Made by a program: the position numbers and the translations under genes. 54,074 nt of DNA, from positions 1-54,074 of IMG/VR virus record IMGVR_UViG_3300048804_000160. One strand, given 5' to 3'. The notes beneath the pieces are model-generated. The model saw only the letters and a program-made list of their open reading frames with translations. It had not been told where the DNA came from and did not search any database. Source of the stretch: a virus. Below, in pieces: positions 45,634 to 52,636 of this stretch (its first letter is position 1; each line of letters opens with the position of its first letter).

Positions 45634-46155
45634 TTATACTTTAGCATATATAATACCAAATTTCAGTTCTGCATTGGGAAATATCTCCTTTACTATTTCA
45701 AGATACTCCTCTTGGGTTTTATAGTGTTGAAATGTTCCGGATTTGGTCACTCCCGATTGTTTTGCGGGGTTTTTATATGTTGACCTAACGTAGAGCATTC
45801 CACCATCTTTAAGTGCATCATGCGCCATATTTAATGCATTCAACTGTATTTCATGTTCTGCTATGACATTTAATAAATTAAACATTGTCACAGTATCGAC
45901 ACTATTATCCTCAAGACCATAAATAATCTTGATGTTGTGTGCCAAACTTCTGTTATACGGGTCAAACACCAGATTTGTTACACCTTTCTCCAATAATTTT
46001 TCGGTCATTAAGTCATATTTTCCACCACCGATGTCTAAATTAGTGGTATTTGGTTGCCAACCAAAATGCTTGTCGACAATCTTAAACCCTGCTGGAACCT
46101 GTTTTATTGAAGTTTTTGCTGACGTATACTTTTGATGTACCATTGAATACTTCAT
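45634..46155 (-). CDS. SAM-dependent methyltransferase
   Basis: 173 residues from ATG 46155 (MKYSMVHQKYTSAKTSIKQV); the longer frame starts within the -7 box of the promoter. Class I fold motifs: NLDIGGGKYD (SAM-binding), VFDPYNRS, TMFNLLNVIAE and DGGMLYVRSTYKN. Substrate unknown; location 5 nt before RNA ligase raises an RNA-modification role. Confidence 0.75.
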   Translation of the reverse strand: MKYSMVHQKYTSAKTSIKQVPAGFKIVDKHFGWQPNTTNLDIGGGKYDLMTEKLLEKGVTNLVFDPYNRSLAHNIKIIYGLEDNSVDTVTMFNLLNVIAEHEIQLNALNMAHDALKDGGMLYVRSTYKNPAKQSGVTKSGTFQHYKTQEEYLEIVKEIFPNAELKFGIIYAKV

Positions 46156-46176
46156 CTGCTCAAACGTAATTAAGTA

Positions 46177-46209
46177 CAAATATATAAAAGAATTTCATAT
46201 AAAATCAAG
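46177..46209 (-). promoter_or_regulatory. Class A promoter overlapping a divergent class B element
   Basis: CTTG, 21 nt, TATATTTG toward methyltransferase/ligase. Its -33 box touches the plus-strand GTATTTATA at 46209. Confidence 0.7.
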
Positions 46210-46217
46210 TATTTATA
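46209..46217 (+). promoter_or_regulatory. Class B promoter element, plus strand
   Basis: AAGTATTTATAAAAAA, 16 nt before ATG 46234; start of the plus-strand tagged-protein operon. Confidence 0.6.
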
Positions 46218-46233
46218 AAAAATGTGGATTTAC

Positions 46234-46683
46234 ATGAAATTAAAATCTCTTATTAAAGAAGAATTAATTGATATGGTTCGGGAAACTGCAACTCAAGCAC
46301 CCGGAGCAACACTCGTAAAAGATGATAGGCTTAAATTCACTTCAATAGTTAATTCAACATTCAACAATTATGAAGGATTTACCAAGGATTTCGATACGGG
46401 CATTGATACAAGTAAAATTATTGTTCATTGGAACGTTAATTTTTTAGTAAATCCCGAAGGAATTTATAAGTTTAATGTTGAGGTAGAGCAAGTTGAGGGT
46501 CAATTTATCTTACGTATGTATGACAAACACTCCGATGAATTAATGCAAGAAACACCAAAAAATATTGCTGATACCAAGTGGAAATTTGAAATTGGTGAAG
46601 TTGCCGTTGAACAGGGTGGATTTTTATTTGTGAGAGAATTAGAATTCGATTTTAAAAATAATGTTTGTAACGTAGTATTTTAA
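46234..46683 (+). CDS. Protein with capsid-targeting-like tag, 149 aa
   Basis: MKLKSLIKEELIDMVRETAT start; ATG 46234 is chosen over 46222 because of promoter spacing. The remainder is a beta-rich domain (SKIIVHWNVNFLVNPEGIYK, EVAVEQGGFLFVRELEFDFK). First gene of a plus-strand run of four tagged proteins plus a membrane protein. Function unknown; virion internal protein inferred from the tag. Confidence 0.75.
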   Translation: MKLKSLIKEELIDMVRETATQAPGATLVKDDRLKFTSIVNSTFNNYEGFTKDFDTGIDTSKIIVHWNVNFLVNPEGIYKFNVEVEQVEGQFILRMYDKHSDELMQETPKNIADTKWKFEIGEVAVEQGGFLFVRELEFDFKNNVCNVVF

Positions 46684-46686
46684 CCA

Positions 46687-47529
46687 ATGAACTTAACATC
46701 ATTAATTAAAGAAGAGGTTAATGGCTTTCTTAATGAGTTTGCCGAAGAAGATATTGTTGATAGCCGTAATATTAATTTGCAGAAGGAATATGATGATTTA
46801 AATAAATTACTTTGGGAAGGCAAGTTGCCTAATGTCCCACTGAAATTTGATGCCAAAAAGAATGGATATGGTCGTGTAAATGGTATGATTGAACGATTCA
46901 CGAGAAAAGTAATTGTACATCATCTGGCAATATCAAACATGTATAGTTTCACATATCGTCAATTTAGAAATATTATGGCACATGAACAAATTCACGTATA
47001 TCAAATGGCAGTAAAGCAAGAAAGGGGTGGTCATGGTTGGGATTTTGAGCGTGAGGCACGTAGAATTAATGGTATGGGATTGGGATTTAATATTACTGCA
47101 AGAAACGGTGAAGATATACCAGTATCGGACCAAGCAAAACAAAATTTTAGTAAGAAAAAATTGATTGCTATGGTATTGAATTTTGATGGACAATATAGCT
47201 TAACATTGACAACTCCGAGCGTATATGAAAGAGAAGCAGACCAATTTTTTAAGATTTTTGACAGTGCAGTAAATAAGTTTCACAAATATAGTAGTGTGGA
47301 AATAACTGTAATTGAAACATCAAATCCTGAAGTAATGGGATTTCCAGTTGCAAGAACATTCATGAGAAGTGTAAGGTCAGTACCATTACATGACAGATTA
47401 CTTGAGCAATTGCTTAACGATAAAATAATTAAGGAAGTAAAAATAAAAAGAGGTATGCCAATGTCGGTATCCGAACAAGTTCTTTCAGAAGCCAATACGG
47501 GCGAATGGGAAGAAATAGAAATAGTTTAA
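46687..47529 (+). CDS. Tagged SprT-like metalloprotease
   Basis: 280 residues. Tag MNLTSLIKEEVNGFLNEFAE, then a SprT/Spartan-type domain: YDDLNKLLWEGKLPNVPLKF, GYGRVNGMI, zinc-binding AHEQIHVYQM (HExxH, ~100), and GGHGWDFEREARRING with the third His. The C-terminal ~130 residues are unrecognised. SprT-like proteases cut DNA-bound proteins; a packaged, injected one could act on host nucleoid proteins at infection. That role is inference. Confidence 0.78.
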   Translation: MNLTSLIKEEVNGFLNEFAEEDIVDSRNINLQKEYDDLNKLLWEGKLPNVPLKFDAKKNGYGRVNGMIERFTRKVIVHHLAISNMYSFTYRQFRNIMAHEQIHVYQMAVKQERGGHGWDFEREARRINGMGLGFNITARNGEDIPVSDQAKQNFSKKKLIAMVLNFDGQYSLTLTTPSVYEREADQFFKIFDSAVNKFHKYSSVEITVIETSNPEVMGFPVARTFMRSVRSVPLHDRLLEQLLNDKIIKEVKIKRGMPMSVSEQVLSEANTGEWEEIEIV

Positions 47530-47531
47530 CA

Positions 47532-47900
47532 ATGAAAAATAATAAACAAAGACTTTATGAAGTCATGGAAAGAGTAGCACCAAATTTTGGTGAAAATGAT
47601 TATAAGAAAATCATGAATGATTTTCCTGGTCATGCCAAATATGTAAATCCCGTAGATTCTCTACAATATAAGTGGTATCAAGAAGTATTGCAGTTCATGC
47701 AAGGCAATAATCCTATTGAGCAAAAAGCGGAACTTGTTAAATTTTTTCAGAATGACTTTTTTGGCATTGACTACGGAGAATTTCAAACAGACGAAGAAAT
47801 GGTTAATTGGTGGCTTTCTCCTGAAGAACAGAAATTTATTGCAGATGAAATGAACCCCAATGGCTCACCAAGTGAATTACAGAATGCACCGCTTAAATAA
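47532..47900 (+). CDS. Hypothetical protein with KQRLxEVM N-terminus, copy 1
   Basis: 122 residues from ATG 47532 (MKNNKQRLYEVMERVAPNFG). Shares its N-terminus with the next gene; LYE fits the (L/I)xE head-protease pattern. C-terminal part acidic/aromatic (EEMVNWWLSPEEQKF). 2 nt after the metalloprotease gene. Function unknown. Confidence 0.7.
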   Translation: MKNNKQRLYEVMERVAPNFGENDYKKIMNDFPGHAKYVNPVDSLQYKWYQEVLQFMQGNNPIEQKAELVKFFQNDFFGIDYGEFQTDEEMVNWWLSPEEQKFIADEMNPNGSPSELQNAPLK

Positions 47901-47907
47901 ATTTAAT

Positions 47908-48291
47908 ATGAAAAGAAACGATAAACAAAGACTTTTCGAAGTCATGCAAAGACTCGATAAAACATTTAATCCTAAGTTGAATGAAATGTTAGAGTCGCCA
48001 GAAGAAGAACAGACTAATCCAGATTTTCTTCCAATAACTACTCCTGTTGGAAGTCCTGATGATAAGTTATTTACTGAGGTTGTTAATCAAGGAATTGATT
48101 CGCATCTTGAAGGCTTTACCAAAAGTAAGTTCGAGATTAAAAACAGTTCGTTGGGTAATAGGAGAATATTTAACTTTCATAGGTCCGAATTACCAATATT
48201 GCTCAGAAGGTTAGAAGAAATTGGCAGTCCGGAAGCACTTCAATGGAAAGAAGACATTGAGCAATATAAAGATACTCCGGTATTTCATTAA
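47908..48291 (+). CDS. Hypothetical protein with KQRLxEVM N-terminus, copy 2
   Basis: 127 residues from ATG 47908 (MKRNDKQRLFEVMQRLDKTF). Only the first ~20 residues resemble the preceding protein; the body (LFTEVVNQGIDSHLEGFTKS, SLGNRRIFNFHRSELPILLR) differs. This shared start with unlike bodies repeats what is seen for the LIKEE tag. Confidence 0.7.
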   Translation: MKRNDKQRLFEVMQRLDKTFNPKLNEMLESPEEEQTNPDFLPITTPVGSPDDKLFTEVVNQGIDSHLEGFTKSKFEIKNSSLGNRRIFNFHRSELPILLRRLEEIGSPEALQWKEDIEQYKDTPVFH

Positions 48292-48299
48292 AAATAAAT

Positions 48300-48308
48300 G
48301 TATTTATA
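48300..48308 (+). promoter_or_regulatory. Class B promoter element, plus strand
   Basis: TGTATTTATAATAAA, 12 nt before ATG 48321. Confidence 0.6.
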
Positions 48309-48320
48309 ATAAAAAATAAT

Positions 48321-48635
48321 ATGAAAAAATATTGGGAAATGTTCGTAGCATGGCTGAAAGCAGTTGTGTTACCTTGGTTAAAAGGATTGTGGTTAAAATT
48401 TACCACATGGTTTATGGGCAAGGAACTTGCATGGATTAAGAAAAATTGGAAAGAAATCGCTAATTTTCTTATTATATTAATTGCATACTGGAAACTTAAG
48501 GCAGATAGTGCTGTGTTTGTTGCTTTTTTGTTAAAAGCATGGCTTATTGCAATGACTTTGTATTATGTCTTTATTCAAGGACTACAAATACAGAAGTTGT
48601 TTAAGAAAACACCACCTGCACCGCCTGTAGCATAA
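48321..48635 (+). CDS. Small membrane protein, holin-like candidate, 104 aa
   Basis: Tryptophan-rich N-terminal amphipathic region (MKKYWEMFVAWLKAVVLPWL), then two hydrophobic helices (IANFLIILIAYWKL and AVFVAFLLKAWLIAMTLYYV) and a tail KKTPPAPPVA. Own class B promoter and a strong terminator. Size and topology suit a phage holin, but no homology is claimed. Confidence 0.65.
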   Translation: MKKYWEMFVAWLKAVVLPWLKGLWLKFTTWFMGKELAWIKKNWKEIANFLIILIAYWKLKADSAVFVAFLLKAWLIAMTLYYVFIQGLQIQKLFKKTPPAPPVA

Positions 48636-48650
48636 CATACTGGAAATTCT

Positions 48651-48672
48651 AAACCCGTCAATTGGCGGGTTT
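48651..48672 (+). terminator. Rho-independent terminator
   Basis: AAACCCG / CGGGTTT stem, 8-nt loop, T-run; ends the plus-strand block. Confidence 0.85.
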
Positions 48673-48678
48673 TTTTGT

Positions 48679-48750
48679 AGCGACACAGGGAATCGAACCC
48701 TGATTCCTTCCTTATGAGAGAAGTGTCTTAGCCATTAGAGCGATGTCGCT
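48679..48750 (-). tRNA. tRNA-Met(CAT)
   Basis: Acceptor AGCGACA/TGTCGCT, anticodon arm CTTCT-CTCATAA-GGAAG, T-loop TTCGATT. Could also be a lysidine-type Ile tRNA; elongator Met is the default. Confidence 0.88.
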
Positions 48751-48763
48751 ATGTATATCGACA

Positions 48764-49090
48764 CTACCAAATAATGTCGATACATGCTCTTTGATACCCA
48801 CCATAATATCTGGTGTTGATTTTGGTTGGTTTTTTCATCCATTGCCTTGGATTTTTAGAAACTAATTTCCAGTTTGGAAATCTGGTGTTTGTTCCCTTTC
48901 TTTTACCACGGCATATTTCCATGTCATCGTAAATATATCCACCGTACCATTTTTTACCATCCGCATTTTCGTTGTGATGATAGCCACAGTATGAGCAATG
49001 AATTCTACACTTTTGTTCAAGATAAATCTTGTAGGCACGGTTGAATTCACCACGATTTGTGGTTGTCTTACTAATAATTTTACTTTTCAT
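48764..49090 (-). CDS. Hypothetical zinc-type protein, 108 aa
   Basis: CSYCGYHHNENADGKKWYGG, then MEICRGKRKGTNTRFPNWKL and NPRQWMKKPTK; a CxxC pair and many Lys/Arg/Tyr. The block RGKRKG...PNWKLVSKN is seen in small phage proteins but has no known role. Confidence 0.7.
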   Translation of the reverse strand: MKSKIISKTTTNRGEFNRAYKIYLEQKCRIHCSYCGYHHNENADGKKWYGGYIYDDMEICRGKRKGTNTRFPNWKLVSKNPRQWMKKPTKINTRYYGGYQRACIDIIW

Positions 49091-49148
49091 TTTCTTGTAT
49101 ACGCTTTAGTGCGTTACAAGAAATACATCCAAGGTCTTTTCATCGTTT

Positions 49149-49388
49149 TTAGTTTTTATCAATTAAATTTATTTCGTTAGCTATTTCTTGAAATTTCTTA
49201 TTAAGTTCTTCATATTTTATTCTGTCTTCTCCATCATCAGGTATTTCAACAAATTCAATCTTACCATCATCTATAGTGGTGGTGTATGGCTTGAGAAGTT
49301 TGTCTATTTCATCCATTACTTTGCCCAATGCCCGACCCTTTTGTTCATTGAGTTTTTCAAACACCTTTCTACCCATTTCTGTTATCAT
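49149..49388 (-). CDS. Hypothetical protein, 79 aa
   Basis: ATG 49388 (MITEMGRKVFEKLNEQKGRA), directly after the tRNA-Leu gene. Helical with acidic hairpin (IEFVEIPDDGEDRIKYEEL). Unrecognised. Confidence 0.6.
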   Translation of the reverse strand: MITEMGRKVFEKLNEQKGRALGKVMDEIDKLLKPYTTTIDDGKIEFVEIPDDGEDRIKYEELNKKFQEIANEINLIDKN

Positions 49389-49391
49389 AGT

Positions 49392-49474
49392 CCTCAAGGT
49401 CGGGGTCGAACCGACACGTCATTGCTGACAATAGTTTTTGAAACTATCACGTCTACCAATTTCATCACATGAGG
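49392..49474 (-). tRNA. tRNA-Leu(CAA)
   Basis: Class II: acceptor CCTCATG/CTTGAGG (one mismatch), anticodon arm ATAGT-TTCAAAA-ACTAT, long variable arm, T-arm GTCGG with TTCGACC. Confidence 0.85.
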
Positions 49475-49645
49475 AAGTATAAAGTAATGCGGAATATTTG
49501 GGTCAAATACATAATTTATCACAGGATTTTCAGCACCCTTTTTCAGTGCCCGGTTATATGCTTTGATGATATCTTTACCTGAAGCAATAACTTTGGTGTC
49601 CGTGAATGATTTTGTTATAATATATTTTCCGTAATACTTTTTCAT
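49394..49645 (-). CDS. DUF5678-like small protein whose frame runs through tRNA-Leu
   Basis: ATG 49645; MKKYYGKYIITKSFTDTKVI, ASGKDIIKAYNRALKKGAEN, PVINYVF resembles DUF5678 (GKYVAxxxGKVVAxGxDxxEA). The last ~27 codons lie wholly within the tRNA gene, so the natural end of the protein was probably lost when the tRNA became adjacent. Start overlaps the upstream stop (TAATG). Confidence 0.55.
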   Translation of the reverse strand: MKKYYGKYIITKSFTDTKVIASGKDIIKAYNRALKKGAENPVINYVFDPNIPHYFILPHVMKLVDVIVSKTIVSNDVSVRPRP

Positions 49646-49767
49646 TATTTCTTTTTTGGCACAACCCTTATGATTTTTCTTCGTGGGTCTGTTATTTTCA
49701 ACGGTTTGCCACAATGACAATCATCTTCTTTGGGTATTGGCTTTTTACTTTTGATTATGTTTGTCAT
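49645..49767 (-). CDS. Small basic protein with CxC, 40 aa
   Basis: MTNIIKSKKPIPKEDDCHCG, KPLKI, ending IIRVVPKKK. TAATG coupling downstream and ATGA coupling upstream both support translation. Possible single zinc knuckle half. Confidence 0.6.
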   Translation of the reverse strand: MTNIIKSKKPIPKEDDCHCGKPLKITDPRRKIIRVVPKKK

Positions 49768-49946
49768 TTCAAATCAAGTTTTTCGTCTTCATATACTTGA
49801 GTAGTTGCCATACCATCATTATGATATAACGTACCTTCCTTTTGCGCCCGGAGAATATCAGCAGGGTCTTCAATTCGTGTCAAATCACCCATACCGTCTT
49901 CTTCATAGTATCCTTCATCCAACCAATTTCTAAATAGTAATCCCAT
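49764..49946 (-). CDS. Acidic hypothetical protein, 60 aa
   Basis: MGLLFRNWLDEGYYEEDGMG then DPADILRAQKEGTLYHNDGM. Coupled to neighbours by short overlaps. Unrecognised. Confidence 0.6.
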   Translation of the reverse strand: MGLLFRNWLDEGYYEEDGMGDLTRIEDPADILRAQKEGTLYHNDGMATTQVYEDEKLDLK

Positions 49947-50121
49947 TTACTTCTCGTTTTAATTCTTGCTTAATTCGTTGTCTTTCAGCACCCTTATTAA
50001 TGTCACCAAGTTCAGTTTCCCACCAATTAACCCATTTACCACCAAATTTTTTACTCAATCTTTTTGGATGGCAATCGGTGTAGTTATATCTCATTTTTGC
50101 ACTTTTTCCGTAAGGTAACAT
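49930..50121 (-). CDS. Basic hypothetical protein, 63 aa
   Basis: ATG 50121 (MLPYGKSAKMRYNYTDCHPK); the longer frame needs TTG. Basic/aromatic (RLSKKFGGKWVNWWETELGD). Stop is TAG. Unrecognised. Confidence 0.6.
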   Translation of the reverse strand: MLPYGKSAKMRYNYTDCHPKRLSKKFGGKWVNWWETELGDINKGAERQRIKQELKREVNGITI

Positions 50122-50122
50122 A

Positions 50123-50389
50123 TTATATCCAAGGTTTACCAAATGCTGTCATTTCTTCTGCAGTCCATTTTCCTGCCTTCACCAAATCACCCTTTATCCT
50201 ATCAAGAACCAAGCAACAAATATTGCCTTTATCTTCCTGGAAATACTTCAAGAATTCTTTACGGTCTTCATCAGAAGCTAATTTAATGATTTCTTTGGCT
50301 TCTGCATGATATTGCTTTGCAATTTCCTTAACAACTGCCTTATTACAATTTTCCAATAAAACATCAATTGGAACATTTGGTTTTTTCAT
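50123..50389 (-). CDS. Helical hypothetical protein, 88 aa
   Basis: MKKPNVPIDVLLENCNKAVV then helices (KEIAKQYHAEAKEIIKLASD, CCLVLDRIKGDLVKAGKWT). First gene of the 49394-50389 operon under a class B promoter. Confidence 0.65.
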   Translation of the reverse strand: MKKPNVPIDVLLENCNKAVVKEIAKQYHAEAKEIIKLASDEDRKEFLKYFQEDKGNICCLVLDRIKGDLVKAGKWTAEEMTAFGKPWI

Positions 50390-50401
50390 GTTATTTTTTA
50401 T

Positions 50402-50410
50402 TATAAATAC
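50402..50410 (-). promoter_or_regulatory. Class B promoter element
   Basis: AAGTATTTATAATAAA, 12 nt before ATG 50389, placed right after tRNA-Leu. Confidence 0.6.
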
Positions 50411-50415
50411 TTAGT

Positions 50416-50521
50416 AGCGAAGATGGGAGTCGAACCCACACGGACATTACTGCCCACGGGATTTGATTTGCTCTATTCGAAGCACTAAGTCCAGCGTGTC
50501 TACCAATTCCACCACTACGCC
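50416..50521 (-). tRNA. tRNA-Leu(TAG) with a ~21-nt insertion in the anticodon loop
   Basis: 5' half is a normal Leu tRNA (GGCGTAG, GTGG..., stem CTGGA, then CTTAG). The 3' half resumes at AA-TCCCG, variable arm GGGCA/TGTCC, T-arm GTGGG-TTCGACT-CCCAT. Between CTTAG and AA lie 21 extra nt. Removing them leaves the standard 7-nt loop CTTAGAA. Confidence 0.7.
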
Positions 50522-50522
50522 A

Positions 50523-50987
50523 TTATTTTTTATTTGTTGCATTTTTTCCTCTGTGTGTTTCTGTTTGACTATGACAATTTGGACACAACATTTTTAAGTT
50601 CGACAACAAATGATTGGTTCTATCTCCATCAACGTGGTCTAATTCCATTTCCAATTTCTTTCTATGCCACTTATTTTTTTGTCCACATTCTTCACATTCA
50701 TTTTTTTTATAACCTTCACCGACTAATCTGTTTTTTAATTTAAATGTTTGATATTCTGGATGTTTACCTTCAAATATTATTTCTTCAATTGGTATTATTT
50801 TTGAGGGTCTTTTTCTTGTACCCTTTCCCGATTGATTTGTTTTATAACAATTTAAAATTATTGCTCTTCGTTTAAAACTATTGAAATGTATTTTTAATTT
50901 TGCAGCAGCTTGCGCCATGCTTGTTGATGATTTGCATACACTAATAAAATATTTATCATTTATTCTATCTTTAATTTGTTTTGGCAT
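50523..50987 (-). CDS. HNH homing endonuclease
   Basis: 154 residues: HTH-like N-terminus (SMAQAAAKLKIHFNSFKRRA), HNH core CEECGQKNKW, LEMELDHVDGDRTNHLLSNL, CPNCHSQTETH. Class B promoter 14 nt upstream. Stops 1 nt before the 5' end of tRNA-Leu(TAG). Confidence 0.88.
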   Translation of the reverse strand: MPKQIKDRINDKYFISVCKSSTSMAQAAAKLKIHFNSFKRRAIILNCYKTNQSGKGTRKRPSKIIPIEEIIFEGKHPEYQTFKLKNRLVGEGYKKNECEECGQKNKWHRKKLEMELDHVDGDRTNHLLSNLKMLCPNCHSQTETHRGKNATNKK

Positions 50988-51001
50988 AACATTTATTTTT
51001 C

Positions 51002-51010
51002 AATAAATAC
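51002..51010 (-). promoter_or_regulatory. Class B promoter element
   Basis: AGTATTTATT, 14 nt before ATG 50987. Confidence 0.5.
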
Positions 51011-51047
51011 TACACACTCAAGAAAAAAATTGTTTAGTGTCTGTTAA

Positions 51048-52094
51048 TTATTTATAGTTTTTTATTTTTCTTAAGTCTAAGCCACAATAAATCTCTTTAC
51101 TTAGAAATTCTGACGATATGTTATTTAAAATGTCAAACAATCGATATCTCCATCTATTATCTGAACCCCAATTATCTTCTGAATCTCTAATAAATATAGG
51201 ATATATTGTAGCTGGTTTTCCATCAGAGTCAGTAAATATGCCTTCATTCATAATCCTCTTATCAGTTACTTTCCAAAAGAAATTAATTGGTATTGTGACA
51301 TAATGTGGTTGATTATTATGTTTCAATATGATAATAAATACCTTATTTTCGGCATCTAAATTCACGTAAATACCTTCGTCATTGAAAGGAAAATTAATTT
51401 CTTTTTTCCTTTCCAAACACAGATAGGGAGTCAAATAACCAGTGAAAGAATCATCATCCATTTTATCCAATAGTGATTCATTTTGTTCATTGGCAATAAT
51501 ATATGTTAATAAAAACAATCTAATTGTGTCAACATTAATTAGCTTTATTATTCTTATATCAAAATGGGTTGATAGAAAAAGATATGCACTTTTAAATAAT
51601 CCTAAATGAGTTTCTTTAATAAGAAGTCTATCTGATAATGTCAGATTTTCTATTGTGAATGAATTGTTTTTACTAAAATAATCTGAAAGTGATTTATATT
51701 CATTCCCCTTAACTCTTTTACCATCAGAAACTATTAATTTTTCTTTTTGATAATTTAATTTCACTTGAAATGGTGCAATAACTCCTTTTAATTTTAAATT
51801 GGCAACCAAATCATCTTTAATTTCTTTTTTCATATAGAAATTATCAAGCATGAATGTTTTGTTGGTCTTTTCTTCAATAGTTCCAAAACCACAATTACAT
51901 GTATGACATACAGGTGTTGTTCTTATACCACCCCATGCTATTGGTGGGACGTGTTCATCAGTTAAAACTTGAGTGTTATTGGGAAATAACGATAAACATA
52001 TTGGGCATGGATATTCGGTGGGATTTTCATAGAATCCCGATAATTTTGCACCTTCGACACCAAAATTAAAAGCTAATTCTCTATTATATTTCAT
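51048..52094 (-). CDS. HNH-like zinc-motif protein, 348 aa
   Basis: N-terminal CPICLSLFPNNTQVLTDEHV, PPIAWGG, PVCHTCNCGFGTIEEKTN is an HNH/RRXRR-like zinc module (two CxxC pairs around EHVPP). The remaining ~270 residues are an unrecognised alpha/beta body. No class B element was seen upstream. It lies between an HNH gene and a stray 13-nt copy of the tRNA-Leu 5' end, so both genes may form one inserted segment. A defence-type or mobile nuclease is possible; role unknown. Confidence 0.65.
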   Translation of the reverse strand: MKYNRELAFNFGVEGAKLSGFYENPTEYPCPICLSLFPNNTQVLTDEHVPPIAWGGIRTTPVCHTCNCGFGTIEEKTNKTFMLDNFYMKKEIKDDLVANLKLKGVIAPFQVKLNYQKEKLIVSDGKRVKGNEYKSLSDYFSKNNSFTIENLTLSDRLLIKETHLGLFKSAYLFLSTHFDIRIIKLINVDTIRLFLLTYIIANEQNESLLDKMDDDSFTGYLTPYLCLERKKEINFPFNDEGIYVNLDAENKVFIIILKHNNQPHYVTIPINFFWKVTDKRIMNEGIFTDSDGKPATIYPIFIRDSEDNWGSDNRWRYRLFDILNNISSEFLSKEIYCGLDLRKIKNYK

Positions 52095-52116
52095 TTTTAA
52101 AAATTATTTAAAATTT

Positions 52117-52129
52117 CACCACTACGCCA
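52117..52129 (-). repeat. Fragment of the tRNA-Leu(TAG) 5' end
   Basis: Thirteen nt, CACCACTACGCCA on the plus strand, equal the tRNA-Leu 5' end at 50510-50522. Looks like one side of an insertion into the tRNA locus. Confidence 0.6.
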
Positions 52130-52133
52130 AATA

Positions 52134-52331
52134 TCATTCTTTGTCATGATGACCAGTTGTATTGTTACCCCAAAAACCACTATCAGTGGAATTCTTTACA
52201 ACAGGAATATCGTCATCATCTAAGGCATTTAATCTTGCAAACCTTATTTTCTTTTTCTTATTTTTCTCTCTAACAATATTAGCTGCTGTTTCAGTTAAAT
52301 CGACACCATCATATCTATCTTCTGTTTTCAT
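52134..52331 (-). CDS. Hypothetical protein, 65 aa
   Basis: MKTEDRYDGVDLTETAANIV start, basic centre (REKNKKKKIRFARL), acidic DDDD. Overlaps the MazG-like gene by 4 nt. Unrecognised. Confidence 0.6.
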   Translation of the reverse strand: MKTEDRYDGVDLTETAANIVREKNKKKKIRFARLNALDDDDIPVVKNSTDSGFWGNNTTGHHDKE

Positions 52332-52636
52332 GATTCTTCAAGTATTATTCTGTTATCAAAACTGCCACGTTCTAATTTTTTCTTCGCTTTTACTTCCTTA
52401 ATTTTATCCAAATGAAAATCGTAAAACTTAGCAAGTGCTTCAAGTACTTCCATTACATCAGCAAATTCTTCCAGACTTGGTTTTTCTTTAAATTCCAAGA
52501 TTTCTTCTCCAAGTTTTTCGTAGAGTTTTTCAAGAAATTCTTTATCGTCTTTAGCTATATGGTATTTGCAACCCCCGCCAGACCTTTTAATGATTTTAAG
52601 AATTTTATCCCTAACCAGTTTATTATATGTTTTCAT
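52328..52636 (-). CDS. MazG-like NTP pyrophosphohydrolase
   Basis: 102 residues: YNKLVRDKILKIIKRSGGG, EFLEKLYEKLGEEILEFKEK and LEEFADVMEVLEALAKFYDF show the phage/bacterial 'KLVRDKI' NTP-PPase pattern, with the EExxE and ExxD metal ligands. It would hydrolyse a (d)NTP to its monophosphate. With the fusion enzyme at 9991 it is the second dNTP-cleaving enzyme here. Confidence 0.8.
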   Translation of the reverse strand: MKTYNKLVRDKILKIIKRSGGGCKYHIAKDDKEFLEKLYEKLGEEILEFKEKPSLEEFADVMEVLEALAKFYDFHLDKIKEVKAKKKLERGSFDNRIILEES

